The notes under the pieces: generated by a model
Database searches by the model: none
Told to the model about the DNA's origin: nothing
What the model saw: the letters and a program-made list of their open reading frames with translations, nothing else
Assembly (NCBI RefSeq): GCF_014633365.1
Contig: NC_068341.1
Location: 44,968,044-45,032,043, forward strand
DNA: 64,000 nt
Source: Diospyros lotus
Lineage: Eukaryota > Streptophyta > Magnoliopsida > Ericales > Ebenaceae
Direction: 5' to 3'
Made by a program: the position numbers and the translations under genes
In this document: positions 22,436-32,916 of the stretch, piece by piece
How positions within the stretch are numbered: the first letter of the stretch is position 1
Layout of the letters: each line of letters opens with the position of its first letter

Positions 22436-23128
22436 TGTTATATGTATTTCCCGCATCACCCCGTATGGGCCAGACTCGGTCCGATAGACCGGCCCAATCA
22501 CCCAAGGCCAAGAAGGCCCGGACGACCTCGTCAAGGAAGGTCCAGCCTCCACCAAAGATCCGGAACTCGTAAAGCGAGCATATGGCGAGCTCCCAGTAAT
22601 CCCCCAACGAGCTCGGAGCAATCGACTAACGAGCTCCTGAAATATCCTCCAGATCGCTGGCCCATCCAGGTCGCTGGCCTAAAACCTCCAGCTCGCATGA
22701 GCGGCAAAGCTGCTGAGAAGTCAGAGGTAGGGTCCGATCACTTTATCTGTAACAGCCCATGCCCCTCGTAATGAGGATCCCACTCCCGGTCTTGCGAAGG
22801 CGGTAAGAACTGTTTGTCCCCCATTATACAAACACTGTATTTTTATATATTATCTAGATTGTAAAAGCCCCTCAAGATAAATGAGAATCAAAGAGACCAT
22901 GAGGGGCAAGGAGGACAAGAAAAATAATAATCAGATACCGCCACTCTGGGAGAATAATCAGATGGCAGCCGTGGACTAGGCATCGTTCTGGCCGAACCAC
23001 GTAAAAGATTATGGTGTACACGCTTGGAACTTTGGGGGGAGGGGTTTTCTTCCTTCCTTCTCGGTATTTTTTGATTGACTCACCGCAGCCCAAAACGAAT
23101 CACGGTCGGCCGAAATCAAACGTCGACA
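22436..23128. repeat. Solo LTR with ATAGT target duplication
   Basis: A 693-bp block starts TGTTATATG and ends CGTCGACA. ATAGT lies on both sides (22431-22435 and 23129-23133), a perfect five-base duplication. It is far more GC-rich than its surroundings. The phrase GGCCGAACCACGTAAA (22991-23006) is common near the end of Tat-type gypsy LTRs, from memory. A frame at 22421-22771 is an accident of this GC-rich block. Confidence 0.85.
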
Positions 23129-23537
23129 ATAGTTATGTCCCACACAAGACCGACTCAAGGATCAGTGAGGCCTTAGGCAATAATTAGTTTAGTGAATTTC
23201 TAAAAAATATTAAAATTTTATTTGTTATATTATAGTTTAGAAAGTAAACATTTTTCAATTGACAATATAAACAAGAGAAAAATATATGAAAACGTTAAAA
23301 TTAAATAAGCAAAAAATATGAAAAATTGTAAATAACAAATTAAATGATTTATTTTTGTTTTTTTCTTGAATACCCATATTAGTGCAGATTCTCAAGATAA
23401 AAAATCGTTGTCCAAATAATCATTTTATTAAATTATTCTCATAAAATAATACCATTTATTATTTTTTCATTGCATTACTAGTTTATCCCATATTATTCAT
23501 TGCCTAATATTAAAAAATAATTCACATACTTAAGAAA

Positions 23538-24054
23538 TTAAGGTTGCATTCTCTTTATTGTTTTTAAATCATTTTTAATTTTTAATTTTTTAAAATAATG
23601 AATACGCGTTCTATTTACTGTTTTTAAAAATGTATTTTTGAAAACAAAAACAAAATTGTAAAAAAAACTCAAAACAACAAAAAGTTGTTTTGAGTGTTTT
23701 CATCCAAAACAAACTCAAAACATATTTATTTATTCATATTTTATTATTGTAATGGGAAAAAATATTATAAAATTCATTAACTTTAGAATGTATATATTTT
23801 TTTAATAATATATTAATATTAAATATTTATAGTTTACTTAATAATCAAATTTATTGAATAAAATATTATTAAAAAATATTTTCAAATTTTCAAAGAGAAC
23901 GCGTTTTCTAATTTTCTGTTTTGAAAAATAGTTTTTCAAAATGACAAAAAGAACACATTTTCAATTTTTTAAAAATTGACTACCAAAATAGAAAATTAAA
24001 AATGAATTCAAAACTCAAAACTAAAAATTTAAAAACAAAGAAAACGGAACCTAA
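23538..24054. mobile_element. Foldback TIR element (MITE-like)
   Basis: The left end TTAAGGTTGCATTCTC is an imperfect inverted match to the right end, whose complement reads TTAGGTTCCGTTTTC. Both are followed by TTTNTTGTTTTTAAAT. A second inverted pair lies inside: ACGCGTTCTATTT (23605) and GAGAACGCGTTTTC (23896). It has no coding capacity. Exact ends and target duplication are unclear, so the superfamily (hAT or Mutator) is open. Confidence 0.5.
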
Positions 24055-24331
24055 GGGTTTCCTCATCTAAATGACATTTCATTATATATTATCTAATATT
24101 AGAAACTAGTTTATAGACTTTGAGAGTTACTAGTCATTTTTGTTCAAATAAAATAACAAAATAAATAAAGTATAAATTCAAATAAAACCATCATAAAATA
24201 AAATTATTAATTTTACATCTCAACACATACAAAAATAATTAATTAATTACTAATTTTGGACCCTACTTCGGGCCTAATGGCCTACGCCATCAGTAAGGGT
24301 TGATGTCTCATATATATATACTAGCGTATAC

Positions 24332-24349
24332 CCGTGCCTAAAGGCACGG
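24332..24349 (-). other. Helitron 3'-terminal hairpin
   Basis: CCGTGCC and GGCACGG form a perfect 7-bp stem around a four-base loop. In Helitrons this structure marks the end of the transferred strand. Confidence 0.8.
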
Positions 24350-26037
24350 TGTAAATAATATTAATAGTGTGTGAGAATATGTATATGTTTGCATATGTGT
24401 CTTCGATCATAAATAGAAATTACCATTAAGCTTGTAAAACAGACAATATAGTTAACCATTGGTTACATGAGATAGAAATTAGCAAAAGAAAAAAATACAG
24501 TAATTTGTACAAAAAAAAAAAAAACAAAAACATACATACACTCCTCGTAATGCTCCATATCGTGGATAGTCAATACTAATCTGTATAATATGTTAATATT
24601 ACAATTCTAAGAAAGAAGCATCACGGCAAGCATTAGATAGTTAACCCTCGATCCTTAAAGTGACTTGGTAAAAAAAATCAGCTATTGAACAATGGATCTA
24701 ATAAAAAAGAAAGATAATTTTAAGCAAAGGGGGCTTTATATTACTTGGGCCCACAAACTCAATGGTCTAATTGGACCCGACTCGATGTCAATTGAGTCCA
24801 AATGACAAAAAGAAAAATGAGCAAAATAAAATTAACCCAAAATGAAAAAAAAAAATTTGAACCAAACTGACCCAATCACATTGGTTTTGTTTGGCTCTCA
24901 GGCACCTTGATTTATGAGCACCCCTAATCTTAACCCATGAACAAACACAAATGTAAGTTCAATCATTCATAATAAACTTCATTTAAAGATTAATTATATC
25001 ACAAATTTACAATCCACATACCATTCTCTTGATCCTCACACTTTGAGCCTTTAAGTAGATCAAATGTATATATGAACATAAACACACGTATTGGAACACA
25101 TCACACAACATTATTACAAATATTATACATGAATAGAATGAAACATGCTTAAGTGGTTGCACCCTCTTTGGGTGTGCCTCCACTTCACGTCTCAATTTAC
25201 CCTCAATTTCTCTAATAATAATCTCAACACGGCAAGCATCAGATAGTAACATGAAGTCATAGGTTAGACCCTCAATTTATACATACATATCCTAAATTAC
25301 TATTTTTTCTCAAGAACCAAACAGGAAAAAAAAAAAAAAGAAACAGAAAATTTGATCAAAAAGAGATAAAAATTAGATTCATCACCATAGCGACTTGATT
25401 AAAGAACCTTCAGACAACACAATGGTGAAAACACCTCTATCTTTGGCAAACTTATTCGATAGATCAACAGTTTGATAAAAGAGACTATTTTTAGTTGTTT
25501 AGAATTAAGAGTATCAACATATAAATTTAATTAAAATTAATTAAAACTAAAGCTATATTACATGAAATAAAGGTGAAAAACAAAATTCAACATTAAAATT
25601 GTAAATTAAACATAAAAAAAATTAGCATATTGTATATCAGTAAATCATAGCTCATTGTATATCAGTGTCATGCTCATTCTACTTATATATTCCATTATAA
25701 AATTTGAACTATGGTGTATTTAAAAATATGATCTCTCAAATTTGATTAACAGTTTATGTGTGGAATTTAATTAAAAATTTATGTGCTACATTTAATCTCT
25801 CAAATTTCAGGAACTACAGAAATATATACTAACTAATTTTAATTTATAATATATTGTGAATCAAATTGGATCAGGGACTACGGAAATATATATCAATCTT
25901 AATATATAATATATACATATATATTAATTTAATGAATCCTTGAAATATTCTTGAATCAATTCAAATATGAGTGACTGCAGAAATATAAACAAAAATAATC
26001 CATACATAATGTTGAATGAAATTGAATTATATATTGC

Positions 26038-26290
26038 ACACACAGTGAGTAATACACACACACTGAGCTCCAGGCACACACACACATAGTGATAAATACA
26101 TACACACACAGTGAGCTTCAAGCATACACACTGATGTATACATACACACACACACAAACACACTGATATATACATACACACACGGTGAGCTTCAAGCATA
26201 CACACACACACACTGATATATACATACACAAGTAGTGAGACAAACCAATATATACACACACAGTGATATATACATACACACACAGTAAGA
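26038..26290. repeat. CA-rich tandem repeat cluster in the Helitron
   Basis: Runs of CACACA alternate with GATATATACATA and CAGTGAGCTTCAAGCATA phrases, giving an irregular tandem array with a unit near 55 bases. The apparent minus-strand frames rich in Cys-Val-Tyr come from this repeat and are not genes. Confidence 0.85.
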
Positions 26291-26769
26291 CAAAAACCCA
26301 TAAATGAAGATGAAGAGGACACAAATAATTATAGTAAAAGTAGCACTCAGGAAGTGGAAACCCAAAAAAGTAAAATGAAAAAAGGAACCCATCAAAGGAG
26401 AAATCGAGGTTAAATTAAATTTCACGGTTCGATCATCTATGTGGGTAAAAAAAAGGCATTTTTGGTACTGTATAAATAAATGTGAAAATTGAGGTTAAAT
26501 CTCCCTATGGGCTGTATATATATATAGAGAGAGAAAGAGAGAGATTTGTGTTGCCTTTAAAGGTGGTTGGGTTGAAGATGACTAAACAGTGAAAAACTAA
26601 GAATCCGAGATGGATTTTGAAGAAATAACATACAGATTTAATTGACTTATATATTTTTTATTTTTTCTTATTTTTCTTTTATTTTCTTTCTGTCACTCGA
26701 GCTTCTGTCATTCTCTTATGCAGTTTTTTATTTTCCTTTGGGCATAATGGTAGTGGTAGAACTGGAAAA

Positions 26770-27757
26770 TTAAATAGAGTTTACCGAGTGTTTGTGGGTT
26801 TGCTGTTGGTGGCTTCTCGGCCAGTCATGGCTACTGCACCTTCGTGCAGAACAGTGAGCATCGCACTGGCGCCGTGCCTCATTCGTGAAAGGAGACGACT
26901 CCGGGGCACGACCATCGGATGCTTGTTGTGCAGGTGTTAAGAAGATAAGCAAGTTGGCCAAATCACACAACGACAGAGTGGCAGTCTGCAACTACGGCAA
27001 GGCCGCACTGTCTAAGATCAACTATTATGATCCCTCTCTCATCCCTTTCATTCCCCAACAATGCAAAATGGCCATTGATTTGCCTGCAATCGATAAAGAT
27101 TTCGACTGTTCTACATATCCCTCTCTGTTTCTCTCAATCGATCGATAAAGAACAAAATACGCCTTCAATTACCTCTTTAAAAAACGCAGAAACCCTCTCT
27201 TCTTCTTCGACGACCGCTTCATTCTCGGTTCCAGATGCTTGACGACCGTTTCTCCTTCACTCACTGCCGAACCACCCGCGCCAGTTGCCTCCAGCCACCG
27301 GCCTAGGCCCTCGCCGACCATCGCCGTGGCCTTTCCCGCTGCCGTCTGCAGCCCCCTAGCCACCATCGGACACTATTGCAGCGCCGATGCTCGCCTCCAA
27401 TCGCCATCTCTGGCCGCCAAACGTCTCAGCATCCAACCGCCATCGCGGCTTCAGGCCGCTGCCGCGCCTCCGCCCGCCGCTGCATCGGCCCTCCACCACG
27501 AGACCAGCTCGTCGTTCGCCACTTTTGGCCTCTCCATCCTTGGTCGCTACTGCAATCGGCCCCACTGGCCAGCCCATGGTAGGCCACCGTTCGGCCTTCA
27601 TTGCTTGCTCTCTGTAGATAGAGAGAGAGAAAGAGAGAGAGAAGGTCGGCCAGAGAGAAAGAGAAAGGGAGAGAGAGGGGCAGCGAGTGAGGGAGTGGGT
27701 GAGCAGGTGGGTGTAAGAAAAAGAAAGAGAGGTAAGACAGAGTGGGCGGGAACTTAA
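26770..27757. other. GC-rich segment inside the Helitron, possibly captured
   Basis: The composition jumps from AT-rich to GC-rich, with open frames on both strands (for example plus 27239-27757, Pro/Ala-rich then Arg/Glu-rich from a GA repeat). Helitrons often capture host exons. No frame resembles a known protein, so I do not call a gene. Confidence 0.4.
27605..27735. repeat. GA-rich low-complexity tract
   Basis: Repeated GAGAGA and GAAAGAG units near the 5' end of the Helitron. They account for the Arg/Glu-rich tail of the plus-strand frame. Confidence 0.85.
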
Positions 27758-28860
27758 AATTAAAATTCATCACAACCATCCATTTATAGTGAAATTGATC
27801 TCAGCCTTTCATTTGACATCTATCAACACATTTTCAAAAACAGTTGTGCCTTATTATATAGATATATATATATATATACACATAAGCATGTATAAACATA
27901 TACATATATATACAAGTACATATATAAATCAATGTGACTGTCGTATATGAAATTTTAGAGCTCTGAGTTGAAATGTATAAATGGGTTCTTTTGAAATTTC
28001 TTGACATTCTCATTCCAAATTTCTTGTTTTTTTACTAAAGTTTTATTCAAGTTTTTTTTATTATTAAAATATTTAAACATATCACTCATTTGACATTGAA
28101 TTAATGATAATTATCTCTATTTTTATTTTATTTTTTTAGCTTTAGACATATATTTAAGAGAAATAATTTTGCGACTATTGGTTAACGTTAAACCTAACAA
28201 AAAAAAAATAAATGTTATGACAATACATGTAACACTCTATACTTTGAAAAAAAAAATTAATCATTGGGTTTATGGAGATTTGTGTATGATTATTGATTAA
28301 TCGCAATGTTGAGATGAATTATTTGTGATTTATTAAAGAGTTGTGGTTATGAGAATTTAATTATGATTTATTAAATGGTTGTGGAGTGGGAAATTAATAA
28401 GGAATGTTGTATTTAATGTAATTTGGAGGAGAAGGCAAGGATCACTTTAAATTTAATTTGGGCTCATTAAATATTAATGGTGGAAGCCAACCCAGCTAGT
28501 CGCGTACACAAGGGACCAACGAGGTGACCTGGGATCGAGTGGGAGAGGGAGTAGCGCGAAGGGGAGAAATTGGGCGCCAAATGGCGTCGTTTTTAGGGCG
28601 TGCTAGATGGCACCCATGTCGCTGGGGGCGTGTAGTCGCGCAGCCTTGTTGCACCACGCGGCACTGCTGGGGCTTTGCCCTAGCCACCCAGCTTTCATAT
28701 CTTGCTGTCACGTGGCCAGCATTTGGGGGCTTTCTGTAACCCAAGCTCTTCACCTCCTACCGAATTCTCCCTTTCCCTCGCCTATAAATAGCAGTGTTTT
28801 CACTGCTGCAACGCGATAAATTTTGGGGAAGTGCATAAATTCTGGCCGTGTGTATATGCT

Positions 28861-29148
28861 CATACATACATATTTATATTTATACTAATATATAAAAACA
28901 ATTTATACTTATATATATGCATACATTAATACATATACATAAATGTACAAATATACATATGTATGTTTCATACATTTATATATATACATATCTAATTGAT
29001 ATGTATATAGTTACACACATTTATATATACATACTCGTGGAGAGATATTTATATATTTGTATATATATATATGCATAAACATATAAATATACATATACAT
29101 ATATATAAAGATATATATCTATATACAAATCATATATATGTATATATA
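28861..29148. repeat. Left arm of a long AT-rich inverted repeat
   Basis: The reverse complement of this arm matches 30190-30481 over nearly all its length, with scattered changes. Anchors are TACATATGTATGTTTCATAC (near 28951), ATACAAATCATATATA (29123) and TATATAAAAACAATTTATA. Simple TA repeats alone would not give matching anchors in the same order. Confidence 0.75.
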
Positions 29149-29574
29149 CAGGGGCGGATCTAGGAATTTTAATTGGGGGGCTGAAATTTTAAAAAGATAA
29201 CAAGTTTTTTTTTTCTTCGTAGAAGTTCATTGTTCCATTCTAAATTCTAAGATACACAAACAAAAAATAACATAATTCAATAATTGAACAATTAAAATAT
29301 TTAACTAAAGATTTGAGGCAATGCAAGGCCAATTTAACAAATTAACAATTGACAATTGTATTCCTAATCCTAACTGAATGCAGCAGTCAAACAGCCAACT
29401 CCAAGCAGACACAAAATCAGCAAAAAAATCACTTATAACTTGCTCAAAAAAGACAACAGCTTCAATGAATCAATCAACAACAAAGTTGAAACCCACAAAC
29501 AATTTATTTTACTTCTTAAGCAGAGGCAGAGGCCAAAAAAAAATAAAAAAAATACTTAGCTCTCAATCGAATAA

Positions 29575-29990
29575 AGCAGAGGCAGCGAGCAAGGGCAAGG
29601 CCGAGAGACAGAGCAGAAGGCATCGGGGCGAGACACCGAGAGCCGAGAGGCAGTGTCGTAGTAGCTAGGGCCGGCCAGAGCGAGAGCGGTCGAGCGAGAG
29701 CAAGAGAAAAGGGCGAGGGCGAGCGAGAGGCGAGAGCGAGAGGGGCTGAAGGCGAGCGCGAGCAAGAGAGATGAAGAGAACGAAGGGCCGAGGGCGAGCA
29801 CGAGTAAGAGGGGTCGAGGGCGAGCGCGATGTGAGCAAAGTAAGAGAGATGCAGATATGAGGTAGAGAGCGAGGGCCAGTGCGAGCGGACGCCGGACGAG
29901 AAAGAGAGAGGAGGTAGAGAGCGAGAGGCGGCGATGGTGAGAGAGAGCGAGAGTGAGGTTGGGAGATGAAGAAGAAGTGGAGAAGATAAG
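29575..29990. repeat. GCGAG-type low-complexity block
   Basis: Irregular repeats of GAGCGAGAG and GAGGGCGAGCG fill this part of the hAT-like element. The long Ser/Leu/Arg frames on the minus strand come from it. Confidence 0.85.
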
Positions 29991-30068
29991 GGTTTCCAGA
30001 TGGGGGCTTGGATGGGCTGGGATCAAAGAATTGCAAATTTATGCCTACCTAATTCATTTTTCTTGTGG

Positions 30069-30096
30069 GCTGCCCTGGGCTTCAGCCCAGGGCAGC
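30069..30096. other. Perfect subterminal hairpin of the hAT-like element
   Basis: GCTGCCCTGGGCT and AGCCCAGGGCAGC form a 13-bp perfect stem with a two-base loop, 21 bases inside the right terminus. Confidence 0.9.
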
Positions 30097-30189
30097 TCAC
30101 ACGTAAATCCACCCCTGTATATATATGTACATAGACCTATATGTATATATATATTTCTATAGGTATATCTGTATATATTAATACATATA

Positions 30190-30481
30190 TATGTATGTAT
30201 ATATATGATTTGTATATAGGTATATATGTTTATATATATGTATATGTATACATTTATAGATATATATGTATAAAATATCTTTGCATGAGTATGTACATCT
30301 GAATATGTATGTATAAATTTGCATATAACTATATACATATAAATTAGGTATGCATACATATATATAAATGTATGAAACATACATATGTATACTTGCATAT
30401 TTATGTATATGTATGGACGTATATAGTTATACATATAAATTATTTTTATATATTGGTATAAATATAAGTATGTATGTATAT
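30190..30481. repeat. Right arm of the long AT-rich inverted repeat
   Basis: Inverted partner of 28861-29148. Anchors are TATATATGATTTGTAT (30200), ATGTATGAAACATACATATG (30368) and ATAAATATAAGTATGTATG. Frames rich in Tyr and Ile here are products of the repeat. Confidence 0.75.
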
Positions 30482-30850
30482 ATATACAAGTACTTGTATA
30501 TACATAAGTGCATATATGCTTATATATATGTATGTATGAATCATAAATACATATATGTGCTTACAAATATGTATTTATATATAAATATATGTACATGTAT
30601 ATACATATAAATATACAGGTACATATGCAAACAAATATTTATATAAAGGTATACACTTATATATGTATATATAAATATGTATATACCTATGTATTTACAT
30701 AGATATATGTATACATATACCTATATATTCATACTTGTATATATGTAAGTTTGCATCATAAATACAAATATATAAGTATATGTGCACTTATATTGTAAAA
30801 ACCTGAATAAAATAAAATAATAATAACAATAATAATAATATATAAACTGA
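30482..30850. repeat. TA/TGTA simple-repeat DNA
   Basis: Continuation of the AT-rich repeat beyond the inverted arm, ending in AATAATAATA. No gene is present. Confidence 0.8.
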
Positions 30851-30968
30851 TATATGTGTGTGTGTATTATTATATATTAAAAGAAAAAAAGGCAGGCGGA
30901 TCCGGTCGGATCAGCCCACCAAGAAAGGGGGCGGCCTGTTTGAAAACGGGTCGGGATAATAGAGGTTT

Positions 30969-30985
30969 GGGGGGGGGGGGGGGGG
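30969..30985. repeat. G homopolymer of 17
   Basis: An unbroken G run inside the LTR-like block. Its true length may be uncertain because such runs are error-prone in assembly. Confidence 0.9.
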
Positions 30986-31975
30986 ATTGGTCGGAGACGA
31001 AAGCCCTCCCCACCACGTCTGCTCTCTTCCTTTCTCTCTTCAAATTTCTCTCAAATACACCCAAAATCCAACCGTTCGATCTTCGATCCGACCCATTTTC
31101 ACCGTTAAAGTGCCCCGATCTAGAAGTAGGTAAGTCTTTTAGTTTCGTCGGCAATATTTTCAGTATAGATGCATGATATATACATTTATGCGCGCGATTT
31201 GGGTGTTGGGGGAGAAATTAAAACTTAGATCTACGAAGATCCGGCTGTTGGATCTTGTTGATTTTTGGGTATGTTGGTCGATGGGGGTAAGGGTGTCGAG
31301 GGGTTGCCTCGGATCGCCGGGAAAACGCCGTCCGCGGTGTCCGGCGGCGACTGGCAGTGCGTTTTCGAATGTGGCGGAAAATTAAAAATTAGATCTACAA
31401 AAATACAACCGTTAGATCTACCCCATTTTTGGATATATTAACTCCCTTAGCTTGGTATTGCAAACGGTAGGATTTGATTAGGGAAATCACCAGCCGGCGG
31501 CGGTCGTCGCCCGCGGCCGCTGGTGGCGGCGGTTATGGCGGTTTAGGCTATTTTTTGGGGTTGGCCCAGTTTGGCGGGGCCCAGCTGGTTCGTTGACCAG
31601 CCCAACGTGTTGGGCTGGGTCTGGCCCAATTGTGGTAGCAGTTGGGGGCCCAGACCCCAAGTTTATTAACCCATTAATATTGATTGTTATTCTGTTTGTG
31701 TAGGGCTGGATTTCTAGGATTTTACTCAACCTCTTCCCCAGGCTGACTTGAGTTACTCCTTTCCAGGCGAGTAGAAAGATTATGTTATGTTTAACTTACG
31801 TTCTTTCACGTATATACTACTTCATGCATACATGATCTTTGCATGTGATTTCTTTAATAATATGCAAATTGTTCTAAATACATGAAATATTTTCTTCCTA
31901 CTGGGAGAGTGTCTGGAATAACAGATAATTTTCTTAGAATTATCTGGTGCGTGAATTATTGTTTTTCCATGTAAT

Positions 31976-32178
31976 TGTTGATGTGTTTTTCAGTTGTATT
32001 TATTTAGTAGTGGGCTAAGTTATGTACTTAGTTTGTGGTTTGTTTCAGATTAGGTGGTCAGCTAAGTGCTTCCTTATTTTAAGGAAGTGGGGTAGTGTAG
32101 TAGTGCTTCTCCTAAACTGTATATATACTGAGATAGTGTACTGAAAATAAGAAGATTTTTCCTTGCTAAATCCTAACA
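31976..32178 (+). repeat. Copia LTR (5')
   Basis: A 203-bp block, TGTTGATGTG to CCTAACA, directly followed by a perfect primer site. A TATATATACTGAG box lies near 32121. Confidence 0.6.
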
Positions 32179-32191
32179 TGGTATCAGAGCC
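32179..32191 (+). other. Primer-binding site (initiator Met tRNA)
   Basis: TGGTATCAGAGCC, an exact match to the usual plant retrotransposon primer site. Confidence 0.9.
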
Positions 32192-32301
32192 ATAAACATC
32201 CTATTTTGGAGAAGCCAACACCTTGTTCCACGACCTTAAGCCTAGCAATCTCGTGACCCCTCTTGTGACCCAAGAAATCAAGCACAATTTCCCTGGAAGC
32301 T

Positions 32302-32910
32302 ATGTCTACTTCAATCGAATCAAGTGGTGCATTTGAAGCACTGGTTCTAGCAACGGTTAGCGGGGAGAACAAGAATAGCCCCTCAACTGGAGAATTGCAG
32401 ACCATTCAAGAAGCCTATAGGCTAAATGGTAAGAACTATTTAAAATGGTCTCAATTGGTTCGTACATTTCTAAAAGGGAGAGGCAAGTTGAGCCACCTAC
32501 TCTGTCTTGGACTTGAATAAGGAGGCTCTATGTTTGAAGCCTGGGATGAATAAGATTCTATCGTAATGTCTTGGTTATGGAACTCATTGCTTCTTGAAAT
32601 GAGTGATACTTTTATGTTCTTAACTACAACTAAAGAAATTTGGGATGCAACCAAGTAAACTTATTCTAAAGTGACAGATGTAGCCTAGATCTATGACATT
32701 TAAAAAAAGATCTCAGTATCAAAGCAAGGAAGTAGATCTATCACTGAATATTCCAATCTATTGCAAACTTTATGGCAGGAAATAGATCACTATTAGTGCA
32801 TCAAGATGACACTCAGTGAGGATGTAGCCCAACTAAAAAGGTTTGTTGAAAAGGGAAGGATTTATGAATTTCTTGCTGGCCTAAATATTGAATTTGATGT
32901 AGGAAGAATA
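32302..32910 (+). pseudogene. Copia gag fragment
   Basis: The frame from 32302 has LNGKNYLKWSQLVRTFLKGRG (residues 44-64), the conserved copia gag opening. A stop follows at 32518. Further gag wording runs on with breaks (WNSLLLEMSDTFMFLTT, RIYEFLAGLNIEFDVGR) to about 32908, where the sequence switches to RNase H. Confidence 0.7.
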
Positions 32911-32916
32911 CAAATA

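Larger units (their letters stand above)
24321..27862 (-). mobile_element. Non-autonomous Helitron, minus strand
   Basis: All Helitron hallmarks are present on the minus strand. The 5' end is TCTATATAATAAGGC at 27862. The 3' end is CTAG at 24321-24324. A 7-bp hairpin CCGTGCC-TTTA-GGCACGG lies seven bases upstream of CTAG. There are no TIRs and no target duplication, and insertion is between A and T in a TA-rich tract. No Rep/helicase is encoded in the 3.5 kb, so it would need an autonomous partner for rolling-circle transposition. It carries a CA-repeat cluster and a GC-rich segment that may be captured host DNA. Confidence 0.8.
29149..30117. mobile_element. Non-autonomous hAT-like element
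   Basis: The termini are CAGGGGCGGAT and ATCCACCCCTG, inverted with one change, and TATATATA lies on both sides (29141-29148, 30118-30125), as for an 8-bp hAT duplication. The duplication is in a TA tract, so it is weak evidence alone. No transposase is encoded. The 969 bp hold a GA/GC-rich low-complexity block (29560-29990) and a subterminal hairpin. Confidence 0.7.
28228..31975 (+). repeat. Probable Tekay-like gypsy LTR, partial, with AT-rich insert
   Basis: The block opens TGTAACACTCTATAC, a start typical of Del/Tekay chromovirus LTRs from memory. A promoter (CTATAAATAGCAG at about 28782) follows, and further GC-rich segments lie at 30870-31760. An inverted AT repeat and a hAT-like element interrupt it. 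Its right end is lost at the copia LTR at 31976. No matching LTR or target duplication was found. Confidence 0.4.

Noticed and set aside
22337..22771. Frames of 70 to 116 residues
   Set aside because: They lie within or across the edge of a GC-rich solo LTR and have no domain wording.
23150..24300. A larger TIR transposon from GTGAGGCCTTAGGC to GGCCTAATGGCCTACGCC
   Set aside because: The ends are only loosely inverted and no target duplication was found. The inner foldback element explains the clearest symmetry.
25924..26425. Cys/Val/Tyr-rich minus-strand frames
   Set aside because: They are products of the CA tandem repeat.
27239..27757. 172-residue plus-strand frame, Pro/Ala-rich then Arg/Glu-rich
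   Set aside because: It lies in the GC-rich cargo of a Helitron, with competing frames on both strands and a microsatellite tail. No family is recognised.
29556..30036. Ser/Leu/Arg-rich minus-strand frames of 123 and 156 residues
   Set aside because: They come from the GAGCGAG low-complexity block inside a hAT-like element and have no domain wording.
30054..30610. Tyr/Ile-rich open frames on both strands
   Set aside because: They are translations of TA/TGTA simple repeats in the inverted-repeat arm.
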